This document shows, in pieces, positions 1-7,930 of a DNA stretch of 42,364 nt. The notes below the pieces were generated by a model that did not search any database, was not told the DNA's origin, and saw nothing but the letters and a program-made list of their open reading frames with translations. The DNA lies in NCBI GenBank assembly GCA_018815765.1, contig JAHIWM010000110.1:1-42364 (forward strand), read 5' to 3'. This stretch comes from Gammaproteobacteria bacterium. Lineage in GTDB: Bacteria; Pseudomonadota; Gammaproteobacteria; Enterobacterales; Alteromonadaceae. Position 1 is the first letter of the stretch. The number at the start of each line of letters is the position of its first letter. The position numbers were made by a program, and so were the translations under genes.

Positions 1-417
1 GAGCCAGAAAAACCTATGCCAAGGCCAGAATCCTTAACACCTGATCCTACAGGTGACGGCGGGCCTTTAGTGGAGGTGTCCGTGGATCCCGTGTTACCTG
101 TGCCGGGTTTAGAAGCGGCAGGGGACTTTATGTTACTGGATAAAACAGCTACTGCTGTGGTTCGTATTGATCCTAAATACCCGACACAAGCCGCTAAAGA
201 TGGTATTGAAGGCTGGGTGAAGTTAAGTTTTTCAATTGATGCCAGTGGTGCTGTTATTGACGTACAAGTGCTGGACGCTGAACCTAAACGTATTTTTGAC
301 CGCGAGGCCATCAAAGCGCTGAAAGCCTGGAAGTATCAGCCGCAAATGAAAGATGGAAAAGCTGTTGCGCAGCAGGGCATGCAGGTGCAGCTGGATTTTA
401 GTCTGGATAAAGCATAA
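1..417 (+). CDS. TonB-type energy transducer, C-terminal part (5' end outside window)
   Basis: The reading frame is open from base 1, so the gene begins upstream of the window. The visible part starts with a proline- and acid-rich linker (residues such as EPEKPMPRPE), as in the periplasmic spacer of TonB. A TonB C-terminal domain of about 85 residues follows, with the typical pattern of YPxxAxxxGIEGWVKLSF, then AVIDVQVL and EAIKALKAWKYQP. The protein would span the periplasm and pass proton-motive-force energy from ExbB/ExbD to outer-membrane receptors. The N-terminal membrane anchor is not visible. A TonB-dependent receptor lies at 24958-27888, but nothing links the two directly. The family is confident; the exact paralogue is unknown. 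Confidence 0.85.
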   Translation, partial: EPEKPMPRPESLTPDPTGDGGPLVEVSVDPVLPVPGLEAAGDFMLLDKTATAVVRIDPKYPTQAAKDGIEGWVKLSFSIDASGAVIDVQVLDAEPKRIFDREAIKALKAWKYQPQMKDGKAVAQQGMQVQLDFSLDKA

Positions 418-438
418 AAATAAGTCATAACAATAAAA

Positions 439-473
439 CACAAAGTCAGCATCTGTTTGGTGCTGGCTTTGTG
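439..473. terminator. 13-bp hairpin between the tonB-type gene and the sigma gene
   Basis: Bases 439-451 and 461-473 pair over 13 bp with one T-G wobble and a 9-base loop. On the plus strand no T-run follows, so it is not a textbook terminator there. On the minus strand the stem is followed by TTTTATTG. It lies 22 bases after the stop of the TonB-type gene and just before the sigma gene's ribosome binding site, so it probably stabilises or partly terminates the upstream transcript. Confidence 0.5.
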
Positions 474-492
474 CGAAAAAGAGGAGCAAAGG

Positions 493-1062
493 ATGCTGTT
501 ATCCTGGTTAATCAGACGTGACACAGAGCCTGAATCTGATCCGCTGTCGCTGATGCAAAGTTATATTCAGACAGATAACCCAGCTTATCTTGCACTATTG
601 ATCAACTGCTATGGTGATGATTTATATCATTTCTTATTAAAACAAACTGATCCTGCTCTGGCTGCAGATCTGAGTCAGCAAAGCTGGCTAAAAGTGATGG
701 AACAAAAACAACAATTTGCTGGGCATAGCAGTTTTAAAACCTGGTTATTTGCCATTGGCCGTAACTTGCTGCTGGATGAATTCAGGAAGCAGAAAAGATG
801 GTTATATGAGGTTAATGAAGAGTTGGTGGCTGAGGATACCAGCCCTGATCAGTTGCTGGAACAGCAGCAAAATGAACTGCAGCTGCAGCAGCTGTTGTTG
901 CGATTACCTTTGTTACAGCGTGAGACTTTATTGTTGCAACTGGAAGGTTTCAGCCTGCAGCAGATAGCGCAGATCACTGCTGCAGAACCCGAAACCGTCA
1001 AAAGCCGTTTGCGTTATGCGCGGCAAGTGCTAGCAAAACAGTTTGGAGGGCATGATGAGTAA
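493..1062 (+). CDS. ECF-type RNA polymerase sigma factor
   Basis: This 189-residue sigma-70 family protein has the two-domain extracytoplasmic-function layout. Region 2 spans roughly residues 25-95, with the helix around SFKTWLFAIGRNLLLDEFRK. Region 4 spans roughly residues 125-180, with a helix-turn-helix around FSLQQIAQITAAEPETVKSR. It would direct RNA polymerase to a small stress or envelope regulon. The ATG at 493 is preferred because GAGGAG lies at 481-486 with a 6-base spacer. An in-frame TTG at 457 falls inside the hairpin at 439-473 and has no such site. The stop overlaps the start of the next gene, a likely anti-sigma factor. The target promoters cannot be read from this window. Confidence 0.88.
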   Translation: MLLSWLIRRDTEPESDPLSLMQSYIQTDNPAYLALLINCYGDDLYHFLLKQTDPALAADLSQQSWLKVMEQKQQFAGHSSFKTWLFAIGRNLLLDEFRKQKRWLYEVNEELVAEDTSPDQLLEQQQNELQLQQLLLRLPLLQRETLLLQLEGFSLQQIAQITAAEPETVKSRLRYARQVLAKQFGGHDE

Positions 1063-1621
1063 GCTGGACGAAAAACTGCAGCAGTTGTATCAGCAAAGTA
1101 AAACTGAGCACCCTATGCCGCAGCAATTAAAGCAGCAGCTGTTGCAGCTAACATCAAAACCAAAAGCAAAAAACTGGAAATCCTTATGGCCAGCGATGCA
1201 GGGATTGGCTGCATCTGTCGCTTTAATTTGGCTGGCTCAGCAACTCTGGTGGCAACCGGCTTATTACCAAATCGTGCTGCAATCGGATACAACTTACCAT
1301 CAGGTGCAGTTGCATAGTTTGGCTAAAAACGAAACTTTGCCAGAGCAAACCGCCTATCAGCAACGTTATCAGCAGTATCAACACGCCCGCCAGCAGCTGG
1401 ATCACAGTAATAGTCTGGTTGGACAGCTGCGTTTTGCTGACCAGCAATGGCAAATTGAAGTCTGTGACCAGCTATTGGTAAAAATTGATCAGCAACTGGC
1501 GCTGGAGTTACAGCAGGACCAGCCATGGTTGGCAGGACAATGGGTGGAACTGAAGACGGGGCAGCAAGGGCAAATACTGGCAGTGCAATCCGGAAAACAA
1601 CCTTTGCACTGCAGCAGCTAA
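1055..1621 (+). CDS. Small membrane protein, probable anti-sigma factor
   Basis: The protein has 188 residues and is rich in glutamine. A short cytoplasmic N-terminus of about 45 residues is followed by one hydrophobic segment around residues 50-65 (GLAASVALIWLAQQLWW) and a soluble, presumably periplasmic domain. The ATG at 1055 overlaps the sigma stop codon, with GGAGG at 1045-1049 and a 5-base spacer; ATG 1052 is possible but too close. Overlap with an ECF sigma gene and a single-pass topology make an anti-sigma role likely. I see no zinc-binding HxxxCxxC motif, so it is not a ZAS-type anti-sigma. The function rests mainly on gene order. Confidence 0.6.
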   Translation: MSKLDEKLQQLYQQSKTEHPMPQQLKQQLLQLTSKPKAKNWKSLWPAMQGLAASVALIWLAQQLWWQPAYYQIVLQSDTTYHQVQLHSLAKNETLPEQTAYQQRYQQYQHARQQLDHSNSLVGQLRFADQQWQIEVCDQLLVKIDQQLALELQQDQPWLAGQWVELKTGQQGQILAVQSGKQPLHCSS

Positions 1622-1655
1622 AAAGAAAAGTTCACGGCAGGGCTTTTATTTTTTA

Positions 1656-1692
1656 CACTAAGCATCGTTTTTATTCCGGATGATGCTTAGTG
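1656..1692 (+). promoter_or_regulatory. Perfect 11-bp hairpin covering the GTG start of ygjP
   Basis: Bases 1656-1666 are the exact reverse complement of 1682-1692, with a 15-base loop. The 3' arm includes the GTG start codon of the next gene (1690-1692). It may serve as a weak terminator for the sigma operon, or limit translation of ygjP, or both. No T-run follows on the plus strand. Confidence 0.5.
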
Positions 1693-2196
1693 GAACCTGT
1701 GTTAACTTTTTTGACTTCTTATCCTGAAGCTGTGCGGACACAAGTGCAGTCATTGATTGCGCAAGGCCGTCTGGCTGAAGTACTGGCAACACGTTACCCT
1801 GAACTGTCACATGAGATTCAGAATGACAAAAGCCTGTATCAGTTTACTCAGGAACTAAAACAACGTTTTGTTAAATCCAGCCCTCCGGTCAGTAAAGTGT
1901 GCTTTGACGGTAAAATCCATCTGGACAACAGTTTAGGTTTACATAGTTTTGTCAGTCGGGTGCAAGGTGGCAAACTAAAAGCCAAACAGGAAATCCGTAT
2001 CTCTGCTTTGTTTAAACAGTTGCCTTTTCCGCTGTTAAAGATGGTTGTGGTGCATGAATTGGCGCACTTGCGCGAAAAAGATCACAACAAAGCCTTTTAT
2101 CAATTGTGTCAGCACATGGAACCCCAGTATCATCAACTGGAATTTGACTTACGCCTGTTTTTAACTTTAAGACAGCTGGAAGGGAAAGCCTTATGA
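1690..2196 (+). CDS. ygjP: YgjP-like zinc metallopeptidase-fold protein
   Basis: The protein has 168 residues and follows E. coli YgjP closely along its length as I recall it, including SRVQGGKLKAK and NKAFYQLCQHMEPQYHQLEF. The motif HELAH at residues 122-126, with a nearby His132, is the zinc-binding signature of this M48-like (DUF45/YgjP) family. Its substrate is not established; it is a predicted cytoplasmic metal-dependent hydrolase. The GTG start at 1690 matches the expected N-terminus, and an in-frame TGA lies at 1681, so the start cannot be further upstream. The start sits in a hairpin arm and lacks a strong ribosome binding site. The last four bases overlap the next gene. Confidence 0.88.
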   Translation: MEPVLTFLTSYPEAVRTQVQSLIAQGRLAEVLATRYPELSHEIQNDKSLYQFTQELKQRFVKSSPPVSKVCFDGKIHLDNSLGLHSFVSRVQGGKLKAKQEIRISALFKQLPFPLLKMVVVHELAHLREKDHNKAFYQLCQHMEPQYHQLEFDLRLFLTLRQLEGKAL

Positions 2197-2693
2197 CCTC
2201 TGGTGATGCAGTATTTGTTTATGGTTTGTTGACCTTGCCGGAAGTGGTTTATGCCATTACTGGAAAGCAGTTTGCCATGCAACAAGCCAGTCTGGCTGAT
2301 TACAAAAGCTATGGTTTAAGTCAGCAACCTGGTGACACACCTATACCTGCCTTAACTGTTAGTCCCGGACATCTGCAACATGGACAAGTATTGCTGGGGG
2401 TTTTACCTGCGGATCTTGAAAAGCTGGATTTTTTCGAGGAGCTGGATTCAGGTTTATATCTGCGTCAAAAGGTCAGAGTACAGTCTTCGGGTTTGTGGCT
2501 GGATGCCTGGTGTTATATGGTCGGGCCAGCTTTGGTGCCTTATTTAACCGGAGAATGGTCTTTACAGCAGGTCAGTGAAGAGCATAAACAGCATTTAATT
2601 ACGCAGTTGATACCGTCAATGTTGACGACTTATCATAACTTACATGCCAGCAGTGGCACTACAACAAAGGCAGCCCCTTTGTCTGAGGACTAA
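2193..2693 (+). CDS. Gamma-glutamylcyclotransferase-like (AIG2 family) protein
   Basis: The protein has 166 residues. The N-terminal FVYGLLTLPEVV matches the phosphate-binding YG(T/S)L loop of the AIG2/GGCT fold. LDFFEELDSGLYLRQ supplies the acidic residues, including the likely catalytic glutamate, and the Y/R pair typical of the family. Members release 5-oxoproline from gamma-glutamyl compounds or act on related amines. The substrate here is unknown. The ATG overlaps the ygjP stop in an ATGA junction, which indicates translational coupling, and the downstream serine hydrolase follows after 4 bases, so the three genes form an operon. Confidence 0.75.
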   Translation: MTSGDAVFVYGLLTLPEVVYAITGKQFAMQQASLADYKSYGLSQQPGDTPIPALTVSPGHLQHGQVLLGVLPADLEKLDFFEELDSGLYLRQKVRVQSSGLWLDAWCYMVGPALVPYLTGEWSLQQVSEEHKQHLITQLIPSMLTTYHNLHASSGTTTKAAPLSED

Positions 2694-2697
2694 CACT

Positions 2698-3915
2698 TTG
2701 AAATTAATCCAATTACTGGTGGGCGCATTCTTCGTCCTTTCCCCCCAGTTACTGGCAGCCGACGTTGATAAACTGGCTACCAATTTTGACTGGCATTTTC
2801 GCCAGACGTTAAAAAAGAACAATATTCCCGGTGCGGCTTACGCTATTGTCAAAGACAACAGAGTAGTGAAAGTAGGTGCTTATGGTGTGCGCTCCGTCGG
2901 CACTAAATCAAACATCGATGCCTACACCGTATTCCGCTTGGCCTCTGTATCCAAAACCTTTGCGGGCCAGCTGTCCTCTTTGTTGGTGCACCAGGGCCGC
3001 TTTCAGTGGAATGATCCTGTTACCCGTTATGTGCCGGCTTTTTCCTTTAAAAGTCCACGTCATACCGGGGCATTGAGAGTGGAGCATTTGTTGTCACAAA
3101 GTGCAGGCCTGGTGCCTAATACTTATGATGATTTAATTGAAGCCAATCAAACGCCAGCTCAAATTTTACCTAAGTTTCGTTACTTAAACCCAAGGTGCGC
3201 GCCTGGCAAATGTTATGGCTATCAGAATGTATTGTTTAGCCTTATTCGCCCTGTGATGGAAAAAACCACAGGCAGTAGTTATGAAAGTCTGATGGAGCAA
3301 AAACTGTTTAAGCCTCTGAAAATGCCAACAGCTTCTGTGGGGTATTCTGCCTTTTTAGCCTCAAAAAACCGTGCTATGCCGCATGTTCGGGTGAAAAGGG
3401 GCTGGGCGGAAACTAAGGTGAATCCAAGCTATTATCGCGTCAGTCCGGCGGCAGGTGTTAATGCCAGTGTGATGGATATGAGTCAGTGGTTAATGGCGCA
3501 GTTAGGTCAGTATCCTGCCGTGCTAAGCCCTGCTATGTTGCAGGATGTGCGGACTAAAAGAGTGAAGGTAGCTGATGACTTAGGTGGTCGCACCTGGGGG
3601 CAGTATGTCACTACTTCACATTATGGTTTGGGTTTGCGTATTTTTAATTTTGGTGGTCATGAAGTCTATTACCATGGCGGCTGGGTGAAAGGTTATCGGA
3701 CAGAAATGGCGTACTCTAAAGAAAAAGGCGTAGGTTTTGTGGTGCTGATCAACGCTGAAACCAATCTGGTTGGCGATTTATCGACCTGGTTCTGGTCAAA
3801 TTTGCTGGCAGTTAAACCAGCTAAAAAGAAACGTCTTGCTGCACAAATGCAGGAGGAATGGGATCTGGAAATGGAGTCCGACGCCGGGTGGCAAGTCCCA
3901 TTGCTGGCGGACTAA
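2698..3915 (+). CDS. Secreted serine hydrolase, class C beta-lactamase/PBP family
   Basis: The protein has 405 residues. The TTG at 2698 is the best start: GAGGA at 2685-2689 is 8 bases upstream, and the product then opens with a clean signal peptide (MKLIQLLVGAFFVLSPQLLA, cleavage near residue 21). An ATG at 2644 would bury this signal inside the previous gene. Catalytic motifs are SVSK at 83-86, YQN at 175-177 and HGG at 326-328 in place of KTG. These define the class C beta-lactamase/D-aminopeptidase/esterase superfamily. It acts in the periplasm or is secreted. Resistance to beta-lactams cannot be inferred; many members are peptidases or esterases. It is the last gene of the ygjP operon. 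Confidence 0.87.
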   Translation: MKLIQLLVGAFFVLSPQLLAADVDKLATNFDWHFRQTLKKNNIPGAAYAIVKDNRVVKVGAYGVRSVGTKSNIDAYTVFRLASVSKTFAGQLSSLLVHQGRFQWNDPVTRYVPAFSFKSPRHTGALRVEHLLSQSAGLVPNTYDDLIEANQTPAQILPKFRYLNPRCAPGKCYGYQNVLFSLIRPVMEKTTGSSYESLMEQKLFKPLKMPTASVGYSAFLASKNRAMPHVRVKRGWAETKVNPSYYRVSPAAGVNASVMDMSQWLMAQLGQYPAVLSPAMLQDVRTKRVKVADDLGGRTWGQYVTTSHYGLGLRIFNFGGHEVYYHGGWVKGYRTEMAYSKEKGVGFVVLINAETNLVGDLSTWFWSNLLAVKPAKKKRLAAQMQEEWDLEMESDAGWQVPLLAD

Positions 3916-3983
3916 ACCCGAACGAAGCAAAGGACTGCTATACTCATTTTTGTACAATTTAAGTGGCCTGCTGAAAAGGATAG

Positions 3984-5462
3984 ATGCCCGATATGTCGAT
4001 GGGAACCATAAGTCAGTCTTCGTATAGTAAAACCGTAAAAACTATCCTTAGCAAAATCCATGATGCCACTGCATTAAATGATTCAGTGTATGAAGTGGCG
4101 ACTGATTATTTTCGTCATGCTAAACAGCAGGAAGAAAAACTTCAGCAATTGCAGCTACAAGTGCGCAAATTTGAAAAAAAGCCAGAGCTATCTTCCGCTG
4201 AGCAAAAACAACTGGCCGAAGCTCAGTCTGCGTTAAAACTTTATGTCCGGATGTTGGATGACAGTCGTGTAGAGCGCTACAGAGCTTTAAAAGCACTGTG
4301 TTTGTCGGTGTTACAGCTGACTGAAGGTGAAAACTTTGACGAGACAGTACAAATGTCATCGAAGTTTTTAGGCACTATTCAGTTGCTGGCGCCAAGCAAT
4401 GGCAAATATGTGGCTTCGGTGAATCAAAAGTTTAAGCATTTATACAAAGGTGTTTTAAGTTTACGTCTGCTTGATCGCTTACTGCTGGATAACGAGCTGA
4501 ATAATAACTACGTGCAGGGCAAAGTGCGGGCAGCTAAAGAAATGCTGGATAACGCTGACGCTGCCTATAAAGCCGATTATTCTCCCTTTCGTGATGATGT
4601 ACAGTTACCCTTATTGATGGCTGCTATTTTGCAGGATATTGGTACTTATCATCCTGACGCTTTGGTTATTCTCAAAGGCGCAGATGGCGATCTGGATGAA
4701 TTCCGCGTGCTGGATGACGAAAACCGTGTTGCACTTTTAAAAATTAATTATCAGGAAACACTGAATTACGTCACTAAAGGTTTGGCCTGTGATCGCTACG
4801 TAGGTAATTCAAAAGAAGAGCGGGAACTGTTTAATCAAAATGAGCAGGACAAACTAAACTTTGTCTACACCTTGCTTAAAAATGCGATTAAACCTGAAGG
4901 TGGCGTAGGTAACCTGCTGAAAATCCCACAAATTTATACCTCAGTTGTGTTGTCGACTAAATTAAATCACAGCTATGAGTCTTTGCCTAAAGCGGCTCTG
5001 GTGCTGCAAAGTGGTGTGGAGCGTGGTTATTACCATAAAGCGGCTGTCGATGCGCTGCTCAAAATTACCGGCTTGTTTCCACAAGGTTATGGCGTTACCT
5101 ATATTCCAAAGGACTCAGACAAACGCGATTTGGACAGATACGAATATGCCTTGGTGGTGTCTTTGTATCCACCGGCTACAGATATGCCGATATGCAGGGT
5201 AGTGACCCGTAGCATGACCTTTAGTAACACAGGAACTAACGTAGTGGTCAGCGTGGACAACAATCTGTATTTTCCGAGCGCACGGAAAAAGCTGGAGAAA
5301 ATGAGCGAAGAACGTCTGCTGGAGATTCTGAGCAAGCTGGTCTCAAATTTTGAAGAACGCAAAAACATGGAATTAATACCTAAATGCTGGTTTCCTGATG
5401 AGTATTTCTCCTACAGTAAAAATCAGAACTTATGGAACAGAGTGACCACTATTCAGAATTGA
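3984..5462 (+). CDS. Degenerate HD-GYP-like cytoplasmic protein
   Basis: The protein has 492 residues and no signal or membrane segment. Residues about 35-75 look like a coiled coil (AKQQEEKLQQLQLQVRKFEK). The middle has LPLLMAAILQDIGTYH where HD-domain proteins carry the HD metal site, but the histidine is replaced by Gln. The C-terminal DALLKITGLFPQGYGVTYI resembles the end of HD-GYP c-di-GMP phosphodiesterases. The HHExxDGxGYP signature is absent, so catalysis is unlikely and a binding or scaffolding role is possible. AAAGGA at 3975-3980 is close to ATG 3984; ATG 3993 is an alternative start. The family call is tentative. Confidence 0.55.
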   Translation: MPDMSMGTISQSSYSKTVKTILSKIHDATALNDSVYEVATDYFRHAKQQEEKLQQLQLQVRKFEKKPELSSAEQKQLAEAQSALKLYVRMLDDSRVERYRALKALCLSVLQLTEGENFDETVQMSSKFLGTIQLLAPSNGKYVASVNQKFKHLYKGVLSLRLLDRLLLDNELNNNYVQGKVRAAKEMLDNADAAYKADYSPFRDDVQLPLLMAAILQDIGTYHPDALVILKGADGDLDEFRVLDDENRVALLKINYQETLNYVTKGLACDRYVGNSKEERELFNQNEQDKLNFVYTLLKNAIKPEGGVGNLLKIPQIYTSVVLSTKLNHSYESLPKAALVLQSGVERGYYHKAAVDALLKITGLFPQGYGVTYIPKDSDKRDLDRYEYALVVSLYPPATDMPICRVVTRSMTFSNTGTNVVVSVDNNLYFPSARKKLEKMSEERLLEILSKLVSNFEERKNMELIPKCWFPDEYFSYSKNQNLWNRVTTIQN

Positions 5463-5481
5463 TCTTGATTCTGTGTCGTGA

Positions 5482-5510
5482 AATAAAAAAGCCCGGCTAT
5501 GTAGCCGGGC
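5482..5510 (-). terminator. Rho-independent terminator for minus-strand transcription
   Basis: GCCCGGCT (5491-5498) and AGCCGGGC (5503-5510) form a GC-rich 8-bp stem with a 4-base loop. Read on the minus strand it is followed by a run of T at 5490-5485. It would end the transcript coming from the Cache-domain gene at 5867-7846. On the plus strand only A residues flank it. Confidence 0.85.
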
Positions 5511-5577
5511 GAAAAACAGCGGTCCAGGGAGATGAATAAAACCGCTTGCGCTAGAACTCCTCACTGCAGAAATCTGT

Positions 5578-5781
5578 TCATTTCCTGAAACTCATCACCT
5601 TGTGCTGACGATAAGCATTAATCCTAAAGACATGGACCGTAGCTTGGCGCATTGGTTCCGAGTCACATAATGGGTGATCAACAGGAGGAGCCGCAGGTTT
5701 CATGAACACTGAGAAGTTGTAAGAGGTCATGATTGGAGTATTCATCGCTGCATCCATCTTCTGTTGATTGGTGCTCAGCAT
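5578..5781 (-). CDS. Possible small ORF of unknown function
   Basis: A 67-codon minus-strand frame lies between the Cache-domain gene and its terminator. It has no convincing ribosome binding site, no recognised domain, no signal peptide and an irregular composition. Its first codons lie in the loop of the 13-bp inverted repeat at 5748-5795. It could be a small protein, a leader or simply an open frame. Apart from this, 5463-5866 holds the terminator and the inverted repeat, and I see no other gene in it. Confidence 0.2.
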   Translation of the reverse strand: MLSTNQQKMDAAMNTPIMTSYNFSVFMKPAAPPVDHPLCDSEPMRQATVHVFRINAYRQHKVMSFRK

Positions 5782-5795
5782 AAAGATGGATGCAG
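5748..5795. repeat. Perfect 13-bp inverted repeat with 22-base loop
   Basis: CTGCATCCATCTT at 5748-5760 is exactly complementary to AAGATGGATGCAG at 5783-5795. It lies in the transcript downstream of the Cache-domain gene. It lacks a T-run, so it is not an ordinary terminator. It could protect the 3' end of the message or be a degraded mobile element. Confidence 0.6.
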
Positions 5796-5866
5796 GTGAA
5801 AGATAACGCTTTAACTAAATAGCCTCTATCGTTTTATTTGATTAAACCTTGTGTTGCGAGGCTGAA

Positions 5867-7846
5867 CTAGCATTGCAGCAGTACACAACAGTAGACAGGG
5901 TTGTGATAGTCGTCAGACACCTTATATTCACGGTAGCCTTTAGAATACGCCATTGCCAGCCAATAAGACTGATCATTTAGTGTGATGCGCTGATTCATAG
6001 GCTGCTGTCTGGCAGACTGGAATAACTCCTCAGGTAAGGACAAAATATTGCCAACAGGCCAGAGGTTGGTATTACTGGAGGATAAAACCGCGCCTTTCTC
6101 ATCGATAAAACAGGCGGAAAAATCAGCCTTCACTTCACCATGCTCATTTTTGGGCAAAATATCGACTAACATTGCACTAAATTGTGGCGCACTATCAAAT
6201 ATCAGAGCTATGCCGCCCTGAGCTTTATCTGCCGTTGTATCAGTAAAAACCGGGGCATGGTAAATGTAAGTGGATTGCTGTTGATACAAAGCGCTGGGAG
6301 CAAAAGGGCTGACCGCATACTGGTGAGCTGAGCTTAATAACAGGCAATCTGCTGCACCGCTATTGTCAGGCATTTGCTGCAGATGTTCAGTGTTTTCTCT
6401 GGCACTACATAAAATAGCCTGACTTTTATCGTAGAGATAGATGTTGGAGTAAACTGTATATAAATCATTAATGTAGGATAATTCTTTAGCTGCTTCCTGT
6501 TGTTTTTCGGCGTCAGGATTTTGGAGTAACAACTGAAATTTCTTATTGTGCGCCCACCAACGACAGTCGTTGGCGCGTTCGTATAGGTTTCTGTCCATGA
6601 TATCCAGAGCTTGTCGTGCCAGCATCACCAGCTCTTCCAACTGGCTGTGTAATACAGTGTTGGCCAATTCTTCAACTGAATGGGAGAACACCTGGTGGAT
6701 TTCTTTGCCTATACCACGAATTGCATCCAGCACAGGCACAAACTCAACGGCGTCGTTGCGGGCTGCTGAAATAACGCCATTTAGTACAATCAGACTGAGC
6801 TCGTCGTTGACCTGCAAAGACGAGCGATGGATATGAAACAGTTCAGGAAATAACTTAAGGTTATTAATATCCAGCTCTTGTTGTGCTGATTTTGTCTGAT
6901 TCGACAGGCTCTTTACCGGCGTCCAGATCTGAGTTTGCCAGTCAGGACCAAAGTAGCCTTGATAACCCTGAGTTTGCGCAAAACTTAGCAGGTAATCGAG
7001 GCTTTCTACTTTTCTGAGTCCCAACTGCAGCTGTCGTCCGGACGTAAGTTGTGGTGGTAAATTGTCGGGGTCTGAGCTAAATACAGTGCTGCCATCTTCG
7101 GCTTGCAGCAACAAAATGCTTTGGCTATGTTCGGGTAGTAAGTTTTTGAAAATAGTCATTATTTCATCATCAAACTTAAAGCAAAGGCAAAGCACTCCTA
7201 CAGCAATACCGTCGTCTGACAGTACGGCCTGAGCATAAATCAGGCTTTGTTTTTGCTCCGGCTGCAGGTCAGAATAACGGAAAGTTTCGCTAAATTGTTG
7301 GGGGTGCTGCAGGCAGTGCCGTAGTAAGGGATCCCGGCTGTTTTTCTGCGTCTGAGACTGGTCCAGCCTTAACAGGATTTGCCCATCAGGACTGACTAAA
7401 ACCACATCCTGATACACCGAATAGTAGCTGACATAGTTAGCTAAATGTTGTTGCATCGGATCAGCGGCCTCAGCGCAAGGTGCTGCTAAAAAGCTGCGGA
7501 TTTGCGAATCAGTTGCCAGAAAACCTATATCTGCAGTACGTTCAAATAAGTTACGGATCAGCACGTCAATGGCAATCTGGCTGCAGGCTTTGTCTGTTAA
7601 CAGTGTTTTTTTGGTTTGCTCCAGCAGCAAGTTGTCGATCAGAATTTGCTGCAGCTCAGTAAAGCGTTTTTTAGTCTGATCCATACTGTCGAGTATGGTA
7701 GAACCTAGCCTTAAGCTATTGATTTTACCTATTAAAGTAACTTTACTCCACCAACTGTCCAGTTCAGTTAATTTTTGTTCGTACTGTAAAACGCCACTCA
7801 TGTGAGGTTTCAGATGATTTTTATGGTGTTCGAAAAAAAACTGCAT
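5867..7846 (-). CDS. Soluble Cache-like sensor protein without output domain
   Basis: The protein has 659 residues from the ATG at 7846; a TTG at 7852 is possible and neither has a well-spaced ribosome binding site. I see no signal peptide or membrane segment, so it is probably cytoplasmic. Two similar sensor segments can be made out. The first includes YQDVVLVSPDGQILLRLD (about residues 145-165) and the second includes SNIYLYDKSQAILCSA, both resembling Cache/PAS-type ligand-binding folds. Helical stretches lie between. No kinase, GGDEF, MCP or CheW domain follows; the frame simply stops after a second sensor-like unit. Relatives I recall carry a CheW domain after similar modules, so this may be shortened. 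A terminator follows at 5482-5510. Confidence 0.5.
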   Translation of the reverse strand: MQFFFEHHKNHLKPHMSGVLQYEQKLTELDSWWSKVTLIGKINSLRLGSTILDSMDQTKKRFTELQQILIDNLLLEQTKKTLLTDKACSQIAIDVLIRNLFERTADIGFLATDSQIRSFLAAPCAEAADPMQQHLANYVSYYSVYQDVVLVSPDGQILLRLDQSQTQKNSRDPLLRHCLQHPQQFSETFRYSDLQPEQKQSLIYAQAVLSDDGIAVGVLCLCFKFDDEIMTIFKNLLPEHSQSILLLQAEDGSTVFSSDPDNLPPQLTSGRQLQLGLRKVESLDYLLSFAQTQGYQGYFGPDWQTQIWTPVKSLSNQTKSAQQELDINNLKLFPELFHIHRSSLQVNDELSLIVLNGVISAARNDAVEFVPVLDAIRGIGKEIHQVFSHSVEELANTVLHSQLEELVMLARQALDIMDRNLYERANDCRWWAHNKKFQLLLQNPDAEKQQEAAKELSYINDLYTVYSNIYLYDKSQAILCSARENTEHLQQMPDNSGAADCLLLSSAHQYAVSPFAPSALYQQQSTYIYHAPVFTDTTADKAQGGIALIFDSAPQFSAMLVDILPKNEHGEVKADFSACFIDEKGAVLSSSNTNLWPVGNILSLPEELFQSARQQPMNQRITLNDQSYWLAMAYSKGYREYKVSDDYHNPVYCCVLLQC

Positions 7847-7930
7847 GTACAACCGACGCCTGAGCTATTGCCCTCCAATGGATCCGCAAAGATTAATGCA
7901 AGGGGTCTGCCAGTCTGTCAGACGTTTGTC

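Noticed and set aside
457-492. Longer sigma factor starting at the TTG at 457
   Set aside because: The extra codons lie in a hairpin, lack a ribosome binding site, and the ATG at 493 has one.
2640-3915. Serine hydrolase starting at ATG 2644
   Set aside because: That start overlaps the upstream gene, and the signal peptide begins only at the TTG at 2698.
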